DNA of 7,194 bases from Calditrichota bacterium (GCA_020057985.1 JAGVEU010000355.1:1-7194), one strand, 5' to 3'. Positions 1-6,782 are shown, counted from the stretch's first letter. Program-made: numbers and translations. Notes: generated from the letters alone by a model not told the origin.

Positions 1-33
1 ATCTTGAGTTCTGGACTCGATTCGTGTCTCTCA

Positions 34-59
34 TTGCAGAATCATTTCGAGATAGGTTC
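34..59. repeat. End of a MITE-like element (copy at the left edge)
   Basis: Bases 42-59 match the right terminal repeat of the element at 6877-7026 in 15 of 18 positions, sharing ATTTC and GATAGGTTC. The similarity weakly extends inward through a TGCAG...ATC block (34-43 against 6998-7008). The outer flank is again a G run (AAAGGGGGGAC here, TAAGTGGGGGGGAC at 7027-7040). I read this as the right end of a second copy whose body lies left of the window. Only one end is visible, so the element cannot be measured. Confidence 0.5.
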
Positions 60-80
60 AAAGGGGGGACACAGTACCAA

Positions 81-102
81 TTGGAACGAATAATCTTATA
101 TT
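81..102 (+). promoter_or_regulatory. Putative argF promoter, TATATT box
   Basis: TATATT at 97-102 lies 16 nt before the argF start codon, preceded by TTGGAA at 81-86. The enolase leader has the same arrangement: TTG begins exactly 16 nt before TATATT in both. The 11-mer AATCTTATATT (92-102) recurs at 6706-6716. If this is the -10 element, the argF mRNA is almost leaderless, which agrees with the lack of an SD sequence before the ATG. The TTG-to-TATATT distance is too short for a classical -35/-10 pair, so only the AT-rich box is proposed. Confidence 0.35.
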
Positions 103-118
103 AGCCTGACCAAAGCAC

Positions 119-1042
119 ATGCGTAATCACCGTGATTTCATAGCCGAAACTGACTTTGACCGCGATGAAGTCATTGAAACATTGGCACTTGCCCGTGAGT
201 TAAAAGAATGGTCGGACAAACGGGATGAACCGGCTCCCCTGAAAGGGCAAACGTGGGGATTGATCTTTCACAAGCCAAGCCTCCGTACACGGATTTCGTT
301 CGAGGTCGGTGTCAACCAACTCGGCGGGAACTGCATCTATATCACAGAGAATGAGATCCAGCTCGGCAAACGCGAGACCATCCACGATGCGGCCAAAGTG
401 CTGTCTCGATATTTAGGCGGCATCATTATCCGAACCTTCAGCCATGCGGACGTTGAAAAACTGGCATTCCATGCGGACATTCCGGTCATCAATGCCCTCA
501 CGGATCTCCTGCATCCCTGTCAGATCATGGCCGATATTCTGACAATCAATGAGAAGTTGCACCGCTGTGAAGATTTCAAAATTGTCTATCTCGGCGACGG
601 CAACAATATCACGAATTCGTGGTTAAACCTTTCACGCCTCTTGGGGTTCGAATTAGTGGTGGCAACTTCTGCCGAAACGCTACCGGACATGGAAATTTTC
701 AATCAGGCAAAAGCTGCGGGACGATCAAGCGTCTCGATCTCGCATGATCCGAAAGAAGCCGTCAAAGGCGCTCATGTAATCTATACTGATGTCTGGGCTT
801 CGATGGGTCAGAAGGATCAACTGGCCGCCAAAGTGCAAGCATTGCAGGCTTTCCAAGTGAACAGCGAACTTGTGTCCAAGGCAGACAAAAACGTTATCGT
901 TATGCACTGCCTGCCCGCCGAGCGCGGACGAGAAATCACCGATGAAGTCATGGATGGCCCGCATTCGGTCGTCTTCGATCAGGCCGAGAATCGCCTGCAT
1001 GCTCAGAAAGCTGTTATGACCATTTTGCAGGAAGCAAAGTAA
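119..1042 (+). CDS. argF: Ornithine carbamoyltransferase
   Basis: This enzyme transfers the carbamoyl group from carbamoyl phosphate to ornithine, giving citrulline in cytosolic arginine synthesis. The 307-residue length is normal for the family. Visible motifs are the carbamoyl-phosphate loop SLRTR (residues 54-58, a Leu variant of STRTR), HPCQ (132-135), DGNNITNSW (160-168), DVWASMGQ (224-231) and the catalytic Cys motif HCLP (263-266), followed by ENRLHAQKA near the C terminus. The SMG loop and HCLP favour a true ornithine enzyme over the acetyl- or succinyl-ornithine transcarbamylases, although substrate preference is not proven by motifs. No SD sequence precedes the ATG; a TATATT box 16 nt upstream suggests a very short leader. 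No other arginine genes are in the window. The following lipoprotein gene starts 44 nt downstream with its own strong SD. Confidence 0.95.
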   Translation: MRNHRDFIAETDFDRDEVIETLALARELKEWSDKRDEPAPLKGQTWGLIFHKPSLRTRISFEVGVNQLGGNCIYITENEIQLGKRETIHDAAKVLSRYLGGIIIRTFSHADVEKLAFHADIPVINALTDLLHPCQIMADILTINEKLHRCEDFKIVYLGDGNNITNSWLNLSRLLGFELVVATSAETLPDMEIFNQAKAAGRSSVSISHDPKEAVKGAHVIYTDVWASMGQKDQLAAKVQALQAFQVNSELVSKADKNVIVMHCLPAERGREITDEVMDGPHSVVFDQAENRLHAQKAVMTILQEAK

Positions 1043-1086
1043 ACGCTCCAATCCACACGCCATTCAATTTGGCAGGGTAGGGAATC

Positions 1087-1707
1087 ATGAAATCCACAAA
1101 ACTCTTACTCATCGCAGTCGTGCCGTTTGTGCTATTTGCAAACGGCTGCTACACGAAATTCTACCGTCCCGGCATGGAACGTCCGGCGATGGCTTATGAC
1201 AAGCTATACAATCCTAATGACTCGACTGCGATTGATACGACCTTGACGCAAGACTCGTTAGACAGCGCTGATTCCTATCCTAACAGCGATGATCGCTGGT
1301 CTTACTGGGGTCGCCCACGCGGTTATAGCGGTTATAGTGGCTATAACCGGGGACGCACAAATTGGGGCTTCGATTTCTATAACTACTCTCCCGGCTACTA
1401 CTGGACCTACGAAGGGTACTACGACTATTACGGCACCCCGTGGTGGTCCAACAACTATTATAATCCTTGGTGGAATCCCTATTACGGCAGCGGTGGTGGC
1501 GCACCCGGAGAGCCTCCTTCGCAGCGTGAGCACGGGAGACGGGAGTCTGACGGTGGAGGCTCCTATGCCAACCCGCCTTCATCGCCAAACTCTTATGCCA
1601 ATCCTCCACCTCCGCCTCCTCCGAAGAAGGACTCTGGCAATGACGCCAAAAAACAGGAGCAAAGCGGCGCCGATTCCAACAAGCGTGATGGCCGCAGGGG
1701 ACGGTGA
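1087..1707 (+). CDS. Tyr/Trp/Gly-rich lipoprotein of unknown function
   Basis: I do not recognise a family. The 206-residue product starts with a lipoprotein signal: basic MKSTK, a hydrophobic stretch, then FANGC, predicting lipidation at Cys21 (Ala at -3 is less usual than Leu). Residues 40-70 are acidic and Ser/Asp/Thr-rich. Residues 71-134 are extremely aromatic, with repeated YSGY, YY and WW pairs. The tail from 135 on is low-complexity, with a repeated SYANPP unit (159-164, 169-174), a seven-proline run (173-179) and a charged Lys/Arg end. The composition implies a disordered surface or periplasmic protein rather than an enzyme. The start is well supported by AGGGTAGGGA at 1074-1083, the best SD among the larger genes. 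The barrel gene begins 5 nt after the stop, so co-translation and a shared envelope role are likely but inferred. Alternatives are a matrix or adhesion-type protein. Confidence 0.8.
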   Translation: MKSTKLLLIAVVPFVLFANGCYTKFYRPGMERPAMAYDKLYNPNDSTAIDTTLTQDSLDSADSYPNSDDRWSYWGRPRGYSGYSGYNRGRTNWGFDFYNYSPGYYWTYEGYYDYYGTPWWSNNYYNPWWNPYYGSGGGAPGEPPSQREHGRRESDGGGSYANPPSSPNSYANPPPPPPPKKDSGNDAKKQEQSGADSNKRDGRRGR

Positions 1708-1712
1708 GAATC

Positions 1713-2933
1713 ATGCATAAAATTGCTCCTATTGGCTTCCTCGTTGTGCTGCTCACGAACTTATGTTTCGGGAATGATATTCCTGAACGATTGCTGCTCT
1801 CGAGTGGAATCAACATTGGTTCAGGCGCTCGCGCACTCGGACTCGGTGGAACCTACACCGGCATTGCCGATGATTTTTCCGCCGTGTGGTGGAATCCCGC
1901 AGGATTATCGCAAGTCAAACGGATTGAAATGCAAGCTTCTATTGCTCGCGCCGGTTATTCCAATTCCACGAATTATTATGGCAGTCCCTTTGATGGTTCC
2001 ACAAGCGGCACTCGACTTAACAATCTTGGAATTGTGTTTCCGGTTCCGGTTTATCAAGGCGCCCTGAGCTTTGCCTTTGGCTATAATCAGGTGCTGGGCT
2101 ATGATCGCCGTGCACGTGTGCTAACTCCGTACAACGGCACCGGAGAATGGGATGAGTTTGACGAATTGGAGAGTGGTCGCCTGGGGATGTGGTCGTTCGT
2201 CGGTGCAATGGACGTGTCACCGAATCTGGCCCTCGGTATGGGAATCAACTATTGGCCAGGATTCGACGAGTACACGTTCACTGGCACAAAAGGCAGCGGT
2301 CGTCCACCATTGGAACATACGGAGATGACGGTCGGTACCGATCTCACCGGCTGGAATGTGGGAGTCGGAGGACTCTTTCGAATTGGGAATTCTTTCCGCT
2401 TCGGGACCATGCTGCAGAGTCCGATGGCGATGAAACTGAAAGAAAGCTGGACTGAAGACAACAAGCGTGGTTATTTCACTTATCGAATGACTTACCCTGC
2501 TGTCGTACGAGCGGGAGCTTCGTTTTGTCCCGGTCGATGGCTTCTGGCTGCCGATATCGAATATCGCGATTGGACAAGCATGCAATTCCGAAGTGACACA
2601 CCTTATAGGGATGTGAGCAAAGCTTCCGCCAATCAACAAATCAAAGACATCTATCAGGCAACTACTCGCTACTCTGTCGGCGGTGAGTATCTGTTCCCCA
2701 TGTATGGAGTTCGTGCCCGCGCTGGCTACAGTTTCGAACCCTCCAGTTACAAGGCTGCTGGCAGTGAGGCGGATCGTAACAACATCACTCTTGGGCTTGG
2801 TGTACTTGTAGACCGCAGTGTGATGCTCGATATGACCTACCAGCTCGCTAATTACACCGAAAAGACTACCCCCGACCTCAAAGAAGACATCAAGAGTTCC
2901 ACGGCGATATTTACTCTAAGTTACAGGCTGTAA
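1713..2933 (+). CDS. Outer-membrane beta-barrel protein, OmpP1/FadL/PorV-like
   Basis: This is a predicted outer-membrane barrel of 406 residues. A signal peptide (residues 1-20, ending LCFG) is followed by the signature of this superfamily: GSGARALGLGGTYTGIADD (37-55), then WWNPAGL (59-65), matching the NPA motif region of FadL/TodX and PorV-type proteins. The remainder alternates polar and aromatic residues as in beta strands, ending IFTLSYRL. FadL members import hydrophobic compounds and PorV members help export or anchor surface proteins; the sequence alone does not decide which applies here. I chose ATG 1713 over an in-frame GTG at 1704 because GGTGA (1703-1707) sits 5 nt before it and the signal peptide then starts at MHK. 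The gene is tightly coupled to the lipoprotein before it, and a strong hairpin follows. Confidence 0.82.
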   Translation: MHKIAPIGFLVVLLTNLCFGNDIPERLLLSSGINIGSGARALGLGGTYTGIADDFSAVWWNPAGLSQVKRIEMQASIARAGYSNSTNYYGSPFDGSTSGTRLNNLGIVFPVPVYQGALSFAFGYNQVLGYDRRARVLTPYNGTGEWDEFDELESGRLGMWSFVGAMDVSPNLALGMGINYWPGFDEYTFTGTKGSGRPPLEHTEMTVGTDLTGWNVGVGGLFRIGNSFRFGTMLQSPMAMKLKESWTEDNKRGYFTYRMTYPAVVRAGASFCPGRWLLAADIEYRDWTSMQFRSDTPYRDVSKASANQQIKDIYQATTRYSVGGEYLFPMYGVRARAGYSFEPSSYKAAGSEADRNNITLGLGVLVDRSVMLDMTYQLANYTEKTTPDLKEDIKSSTAIFTLSYRL

Positions 2934-2951
2934 TCTGACTGATACAGATAG

Positions 2952-2971
2952 GGGCGCACAGCAGTGCGCCC
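2952..2971 (+). terminator. Hairpin ending the argF-lipoprotein-barrel unit
   Basis: A perfect 8-bp stem GGGCGCAC/GTGCGCCC with the 4-nt loop AGCA lies 18 nt after the barrel stop codon. The following bases (CGTTCGTATTCTC) are only moderately T-rich, with a T run further on at 2988-2992. It is either a weak intrinsic terminator or an mRNA-stabilising 3' hairpin. The clean position between two gene groups favours a terminator. Confidence 0.6.
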
Positions 2972-2998
2972 GTTCGTATTCTCACCATTTTTCATTTC

Positions 2999-3997
2999 AT
3001 GCCCGCAACCCCTCAGACCACACTACCCATTGCTCAAGTTCGTGAGTTGCCCGCCGGTGATCGAGTTACCGGTTTTTATTTGCTCACGAAGTGCGAGACT
3101 CGTCAGAAGCGGGATGGCGCCCCGTATCTGGTGTTAGCGCTGCGAGATTCATCCGGCAGCATGGATGCAAAGAAGTGGGAGGACTTTGACGAGTTTCTCG
3201 CCAATGCGGCAATAGGAGACATCGTCAAGGTCGAGGGAATCGTGGATCGCTATCGGGATATTCCGGGTCTCGTGGTCTCGCGAATCCGTATTGCCACATC
3301 TGCGGAAGCGCCGGATCGCAGGATGTTCCTGGCGCATTCCTCGCTGAGTGCAGCAACCGCTCAAGCGCAAACAACTGAGCACATTGAAAGCATTGAAAAT
3401 TCATGGCTGAAATCTCTGCTCGAAGCCATCTTCGGCGACGAGGAGTTTCAGGGCAAGTTCCTCGAAGCTCCGGGTGGCAAGCTTTGGCACCATGCAGCAT
3501 TGGGCGGACTGGCTGAACATACGCTTTCGATTATCGAAATTGCGGACGCCATGAGCGCACATTATCCTGAGCTGAATCGGGATCTGCTGGTAACCGGCGC
3601 TTTTCTGCACGACATCGGCAAGGTCTTTGAACTGTCTACGGAAGTCGTTATTGATTACACTTCTGACGGGCGACTGCTTGGCCATATCGTACAGGGGACT
3701 CTGTTCATCGAGCAGAAGATCGCGGCCATCGAAGGCTTCCCTGCTGAACTGCGCAAGCAGCTTCTGCATTTGATTCTCTCGCATCAGGGCGACGGCAGCA
3801 TGGGTTCTCCGGTCAAACCGCTTACTCTTGAGGCCATCGTGCTGCACTACTGCGACGAACTCGACAGCAAGATTAATGCGTTCCGCCAAATTCGCGCCGT
3901 CACTCCCGTCGGTCAGGAGTTTTCGGATTATGTGAAACTCATGGAGCGATTCTTCTATTTCAAATCCGCAACTGAGGAGCGACCAAGTGATGAATAA
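2999..3997 (+). CDS. yhaM: 3'-5' exoribonuclease, YhaM type (OB fold plus HD domain)
   Basis: Predicted cytosolic 3'-5' exonuclease for RNA turnover, 332 residues (Bacillus subtilis YhaM is of similar size). The N-terminal part (about residues 12-100) reads as an OB-fold nucleic-acid domain, including YLVLALRDSSGSMDAKKW and the strand GDIVKVEGIVDRYRD. The C-terminal HD phosphohydrolase domain carries the expected metal ligands in order: HH and H in HHAALGGLAEH (164-174), HD in FLHDIGK (204-205), H229 in GHIVQG, H262 in SHQG, and acidic residues in YCDELDSK (285-291). No SD precedes the ATG at 2999; the upstream sequence is T-rich. The DUF2007-type gene overlaps its end by 8 nt, so the two are probably co-expressed. 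The family is clear; activity on RNA rather than DNA is inferred from YhaM. Confidence 0.88.
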   Translation: MPATPQTTLPIAQVRELPAGDRVTGFYLLTKCETRQKRDGAPYLVLALRDSSGSMDAKKWEDFDEFLANAAIGDIVKVEGIVDRYRDIPGLVVSRIRIATSAEAPDRRMFLAHSSLSAATAQAQTTEHIESIENSWLKSLLEAIFGDEEFQGKFLEAPGGKLWHHAALGGLAEHTLSIIEIADAMSAHYPELNRDLLVTGAFLHDIGKVFELSTEVVIDYTSDGRLLGHIVQGTLFIEQKIAAIEGFPAELRKQLLHLILSHQGDGSMGSPVKPLTLEAIVLHYCDELDSKINAFRQIRAVTPVGQEFSDYVKLMERFFYFKSATEERPSDE

Positions 3998-4265
3998 TGA
4001 GAGCGAAACTTCTCGCGTTTGGAAATCTCTGCCTCCGCTTGAGGGCGGAGTCTATGTGGGAATGGTGACGGAAGTGCTGGACGGAGCAGGCATTCCCAAT
4101 CTGGTCAAGACCGATCTTTCGGGTGGCGGACTTGGTGTGGTGAGTGGCACGTCAGTGGTAGGCAAACCCTGGAGAATTCAGGTGCCGGAGGAGAATTACG
4201 AAGCCGCTCTGGAAATTTTTGAGGGTCTGATGGGATCACCTGACGAGCCGGAACCGGAAATCTGA
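3990..4265 (+). CDS. Small DUF2007-type putative signal-transducing protein
   Basis: A 91-residue soluble protein. The core resembles DUF2007, a small ferredoxin-like fold often labelled a putative signal-transducing protein: VYVGMVTEVLDGAGIPNLVK (21-40), a glycine-rich turn (44-50), then WRIQVPEENYEAALEIFEGL (61-80). That is the usual order of a helix ending in AGIP and a strand followed by VPEE and a helix. The tail is acidic. No catalytic residues are apparent and the molecular role of the family is not established. The gene overlaps the YhaM stop by 8 nt. GAGGAG at 3974-3979 lies 10 nt before ATG 3990 and 7 nt before an in-frame GTG at 3987, so the start could be one codon earlier. Overlap with a ribonuclease gene suggests, but does not show, a link to RNA turnover. 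Confidence 0.72.
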   Translation: MNNESETSRVWKSLPPLEGGVYVGMVTEVLDGAGIPNLVKTDLSGGGLGVVSGTSVVGKPWRIQVPEENYEAALEIFEGLMGSPDEPEPEI

Positions 4266-4275
4266 CCATTGCGTT

Positions 4276-4297
4276 TTGCCAAAGAATTTTGTATATT
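4276..4297 (+). promoter_or_regulatory. Putative eno promoter, TATATT box
   Basis: TATATT at 4292-4297 with TTGCCA at 4276-4281 has the same TTG-to-TATATT spacing as the sequence before argF. No terminator hairpin separates it from the preceding gene, so read-through is also possible. A transcript starting just downstream would carry a leader of roughly 110 nt containing the direct repeats, upstream ORF and hairpin described here. Confidence 0.4.
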
Positions 4298-4317
4298 CAC
4301 CAAACTAACAGCATATA

Positions 4318-4332
4318 CCATTTTGAGAAATG
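4318..4332 (+). repeat. 15-bp direct repeat, upstream copy in the eno leader
   Basis: CCATTTTGAGAAATG occurs here and again at 4400-4414 with no mismatch, 82 bp apart. CATTT and AAATG can pair around the loop TGAG, so each copy is also a small hairpin. The terminal ATG of this copy opens the 6-codon ORF at 4330. Confidence 0.85.
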
Positions 4333-4350
4333 CTCGCCGAGCAGGGTTAA
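4330..4350 (+). CDS. Possible 6-codon upstream ORF in the eno leader
   Basis: ATG CTC GCC GAG CAG GGT TAA encodes MLAEQG. Its initiation context (CCATTTTGAGAAATG) is base-for-base the same as that of the first possible enolase ATG at 4412. The stop codon lies at the top of the 5' arm of the hairpin at 4341-4368, so a translating ribosome would open that stem. This geometry would suit a leader peptide or attenuator. It could equally be a by-product of a repeat insertion, and there is no proof of translation. Confidence 0.3.
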   Translation: MLAEQG

Positions 4351-4375
4351 GGTCTTCCGCAACCCTGCCGGAATC
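4333..4375 (+). repeat. Dispersed hairpin repeat, copy A (eno leader)
   Basis: This stretch matches 6669-6709 closely: both begin CTCGCCGAGCAG, then GTTAAG, then CGCAACCCTGCCG and AATC. It folds as a perfect 8-bp stem GCAGGGTT (4341-4348) / AACCCTGC (4361-4368) with a 12-nt loop. CCG (4337-4339) pairs with CGG (4369-4371) beyond a bulged A. GCTCG/CGAGC (4332-4342) is a competing small palindrome. No T run follows, so it is not a standard terminator. Confidence 0.7.
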
Positions 4376-4399
4376 GAATTCCCGAAACAACAGAACATC

Positions 4400-5698
<1,299 letters not shown>

Positions 5699-5702
5699 GA
5701 AA

Positions 5703-6026
5703 ATGAAGAAGCCGTCTCCGCGAAAACGCAGTCTGTTCAGTCCTGTTCCTGTTGCAATGGGAGTTGCTTTGCTCGTCTTTGCAGCGTGGTTTGTTTTCGG
5801 CGAGGCCGGTCTGTGGAATCGGCACCAGTTCAGACAACAACGCGACAAACAAGCCGAAGAAATCGAGTTCCTCGAAGCGCAAAAAAAACAGCTAACCACT
5901 CAGCTAACCGCCTTGAAAGCAAAGGACGAACTCGCCCTCGAAACCGCCGCCCGCAATCTCGGACTCGTAGCTCAGGACGAAACCATCTACGAAATCAAAG
6001 TAGCCAAACCGGACAGCGGCAAATAG
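5703..6026 (+). CDS. ftsB: FtsB/DivIC-family cell-division protein
   Basis: Predicted bitopic inner-membrane protein of the divisome (septum formation initiator family), which in other bacteria links FtsL and FtsQ. It has 107 residues: a short basic cytosolic start (MKKPSPRKR), one membrane segment (about 14-33, VPVAMGVALLVFAAWFVF), a coiled coil (about 40-73, rich in Gln, Glu and Leu), and the family ending ETAARNLGLVAQDETIYEI (80-98). The start at 5703 lies 4 nt after the eno stop, with AGGA overlapping that stop. The open frame continues upstream into eno, but that part is out of phase with eno and lacks the family pattern. A run of eight A (5881-5888) in the coiled-coil region is a possible slippage site. 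DivIC is the equivalent name in Gram-positive bacteria, so FtsB and DivIC cannot be separated here. Confidence 0.85.
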   Translation: MKKPSPRKRSLFSPVPVAMGVALLVFAAWFVFGEAGLWNRHQFRQQRDKQAEEIEFLEAQKKQLTTQLTALKAKDELALETAARNLGLVAQDETIYEIKVAKPDSGK

Positions 6027-6051
6027 ACTTTCCCAATATTCAGAACAACAG

Positions 6052-6077
6052 AGGCGCGCGAGAAATTGCGCCTTTTT
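6052..6077 (+). terminator. Intrinsic terminator after eno-ftsB
   Basis: The stem AGGCGC (6052-6057) / GCGCCT (6068-6073) with a 10-nt loop runs directly into TTTTT (6073-6077). It lies 25 nt after the ftsB stop, a normal position for the end of this operon. Confidence 0.8.
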
Positions 6078-6125
6078 GATTTTGTGATCTTGCTATCGAG
6101 GGTCAGGACTATTAGGAGAAAAACG

Positions 6126-6188
6126 ATGAAAACTGGTGTTGAATTGCTTGCACCACTTGTGAAAAAAGCGGGGATTCGGTGGTTGTAA
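6126..6188 (+). CDS. Possible 20-residue small ORF with a good SD
   Basis: ATG AAA ACT ... TAA encodes MKTGVELLAPLVKKAGIRWL. AGGAG at 6114-6118 sits exactly 7 nt before the ATG, a better SD than most of the larger genes here have. The peptide is amphipathic and basic. It starts 49 nt after the eno-ftsB terminator; no clear promoter was recognised. It could be a real small protein, or the surviving start of a decayed gene, since no reading frame continues. I recognise no family. Confidence 0.3.
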   Translation: MKTGVELLAPLVKKAGIRWL

Positions 6189-6276
6189 GAATATGAGGAG
6201 ATTAGAGATAGGCAGTAGTCTTGTACGAATTGTACGTTTTCTTCAGTTTTTCATGCGTCCTGTCTTAGGATTGAAA

Positions 6277-6342
6277 ATGATACACTTACGTCTTGGGATC
6301 GTGTTTCTTGCCCTCTACACTATTAGACGCGCAAGGTTCTAA
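6277..6342 (+). CDS. Possible 21-residue hydrophobic small ORF
   Basis: ATG ATA CAC ... TAA encodes MIHLRLGIVFLALYTIRRARF. AGGA (6267-6270) lies 6 nt before the ATG. The peptide has a hydrophobic core, LGIVFLALYTI, flanked by basic residues, so it could insert in a membrane as a short single segment. Short hydrophobic peptides of this kind occur among type I toxins, but no antisense RNA gene or toxin family is recognised here. Chance is a real alternative at this length. Confidence 0.25.
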   Translation: MIHLRLGIVFLALYTIRRARF

Positions 6343-6365
6343 AAAGTTGCACGGGCGTTCAAGTT

Positions 6366-6404
6366 GCTGAAAAGACTGAAGATCGGAAACGCTGAAAAAC
6401 TGAA
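6366..6404. repeat. Short direct repeat, about 25-bp period
   Basis: GCTGAAAAGACTGAA (6366-6380) is repeated as GCTGAAAAACTGAA (6391-6404), one base shorter. It lies at the left edge of the palindrome cluster. No function is apparent. Confidence 0.5.
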
Positions 6405-6431
6405 ATTGACGGAGGAGGCGAGCCTCTCCTC

Positions 6432-6454
6432 TCCCTCCACGAGAAGTGGGGGGA
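6432..6454. repeat. GC-rich palindromic (REP-like) repeat, intact copy
   Basis: TCCCTCCAC (6432-6440) pairs with GTGGGGGGA (6446-6454) around GAGAA, giving 9 bp with one G-T wobble, followed by TAAAAGGG. It is nearly the same as the sequence formed by joining 6863-6876 to 7030-7047 once the inserted 150-bp element is removed. Related hairpins occur at 6918-6941 and 6952-6972. Confidence 0.75.
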
Positions 6455-6483
6455 TAAAAGGGAGATTGCTTTCGTCATCTGTC

Positions 6484-6529
6484 ATTCTGGACACCGCACG
6501 TCTTTGGTTCCCGTGCGGGCGTTCAGAAT
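6484..6529. repeat. Long imperfect palindrome
   Basis: The outer 9-bp stem pairs ATTCTGGAC (6484-6492) with GTTCAGAAT (6521-6529), including one G-T pair. The inner 7-bp stem pairs CCGCACG (6494-6500) with CGTGCGG (6512-6518), with a 1x2 internal loop between them and an 11-nt terminal loop. It has the form of a dispersed intergenic palindrome. No T run follows, so it is not a terminator on the + strand. Confidence 0.7.
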
Positions 6530-6546
6530 CTCTACTTTGGTCACGG

Positions 6547-6607
6547 GGCACTTGGAGACAAGTGCCGCCGCGGTGAATACTCGCCGAGGCAGGTGTCTTC
6601 ACCTGCC
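6547..6607. repeat. Pair of related hairpins in opposite orientation
   Basis: Hairpin 1 pairs GGCACTTG (6547-6554) with CAAGTGCC (6559-6566) around GAGA. Hairpin 2 pairs GGCAGGTG (6588-6595) with CACCTGCC (6600-6607) around TCTT. The reverse complement of hairpin 2 matches hairpin 1 in 15 of 20 bases. The stem differences are compensated on both sides, so both stems stay perfect. TTTTTT at 6615-6620 follows hairpin 2 after 7 nt, so that one could also stop transcription. Confidence 0.75.
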
Positions 6608-6668
6608 CGGAATCTTTTTTCGGATTTCGGATTTTCCGTTCCCGGTAGCGCCGCATGGATATGCGCTC

Positions 6669-6709
6669 CTCGCCGAGCAGTGTTAAGCCCTCGCAACCCT
6701 GCCGCAATC
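6669..6709 (+). repeat. Dispersed hairpin repeat, copy B
   Basis: Second copy of the repeat in the eno leader (4333-4375), two bases shorter in the loop. GCAGTGTT (6677-6684) pairs with AACCCTGC (6695-6702) except for one T-C mismatch at 6681. It is followed at once by the AATCTTATATT 11-mer. The bases AGCAG...GTTAAG and CGCAACCCTGCCG are shared with copy A. Confidence 0.7.
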
Positions 6710-6716
6710 TTATATT
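6706..6716 (+). promoter_or_regulatory. Promoter-like AATCTTATATT with no gene behind it
   Basis: This 11-mer is identical to 92-102 upstream of argF. No plausible coding region starts within the next several hundred bases on the + strand, and repeats follow. It may be an orphan or decayed promoter, or simply part of the repeat unit. Confidence 0.25.
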
Positions 6717-6762
6717 GATTCTCAAGAGAACTCCGGCATTCGTCTGACGCTGACCCCCTCTG

Positions 6763-6782
6763 TCCCCCCTTACAAGGGGGGA
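6763..6782. repeat. C/G-run palindrome
   Basis: TCCCCCCTT (6763-6771) and AAGGGGGGA (6774-6782) form a perfect 9-bp inverted repeat with only AC between the arms. It is another member of the homopolymer-rich palindromes that fill this intergenic region. Confidence 0.7.

Noticed and set aside
1280..1816. 178-codon - strand and 143-codon + strand frames over the lipoprotein gene
   Set aside because: They are shadow frames of repetitive, low-complexity coding sequence. The lipoprotein frame has the signal peptide, lipobox and SD.
4333..4375. Intrinsic terminator before eno
   Set aside because: The stem is strong but no T run follows it, and the same repeat occurs elsewhere as a dispersed element.
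6218..6235. Operator from TGTACG...TGTACG
   Set aside because: The two TGTACG boxes three bases apart form a direct repeat, not a clean palindrome. There is no regulator gene nearby and the match is short enough to be chance.
6364..6686. Two + strand frames (6364-6576 and 6504-6686)
   Set aside because: Both are translations of palindromic repeats. The second ends LLAEQC and a stop only because repeat copy B reads in the same frame as the MLAEQG ORF of copy A.
6339..6725. 128-codon open frame on the - strand
   Set aside because: It overlaps the hairpin pair, the long palindrome and repeat copy B; composition and lack of motifs indicate repeat-derived chance coding.
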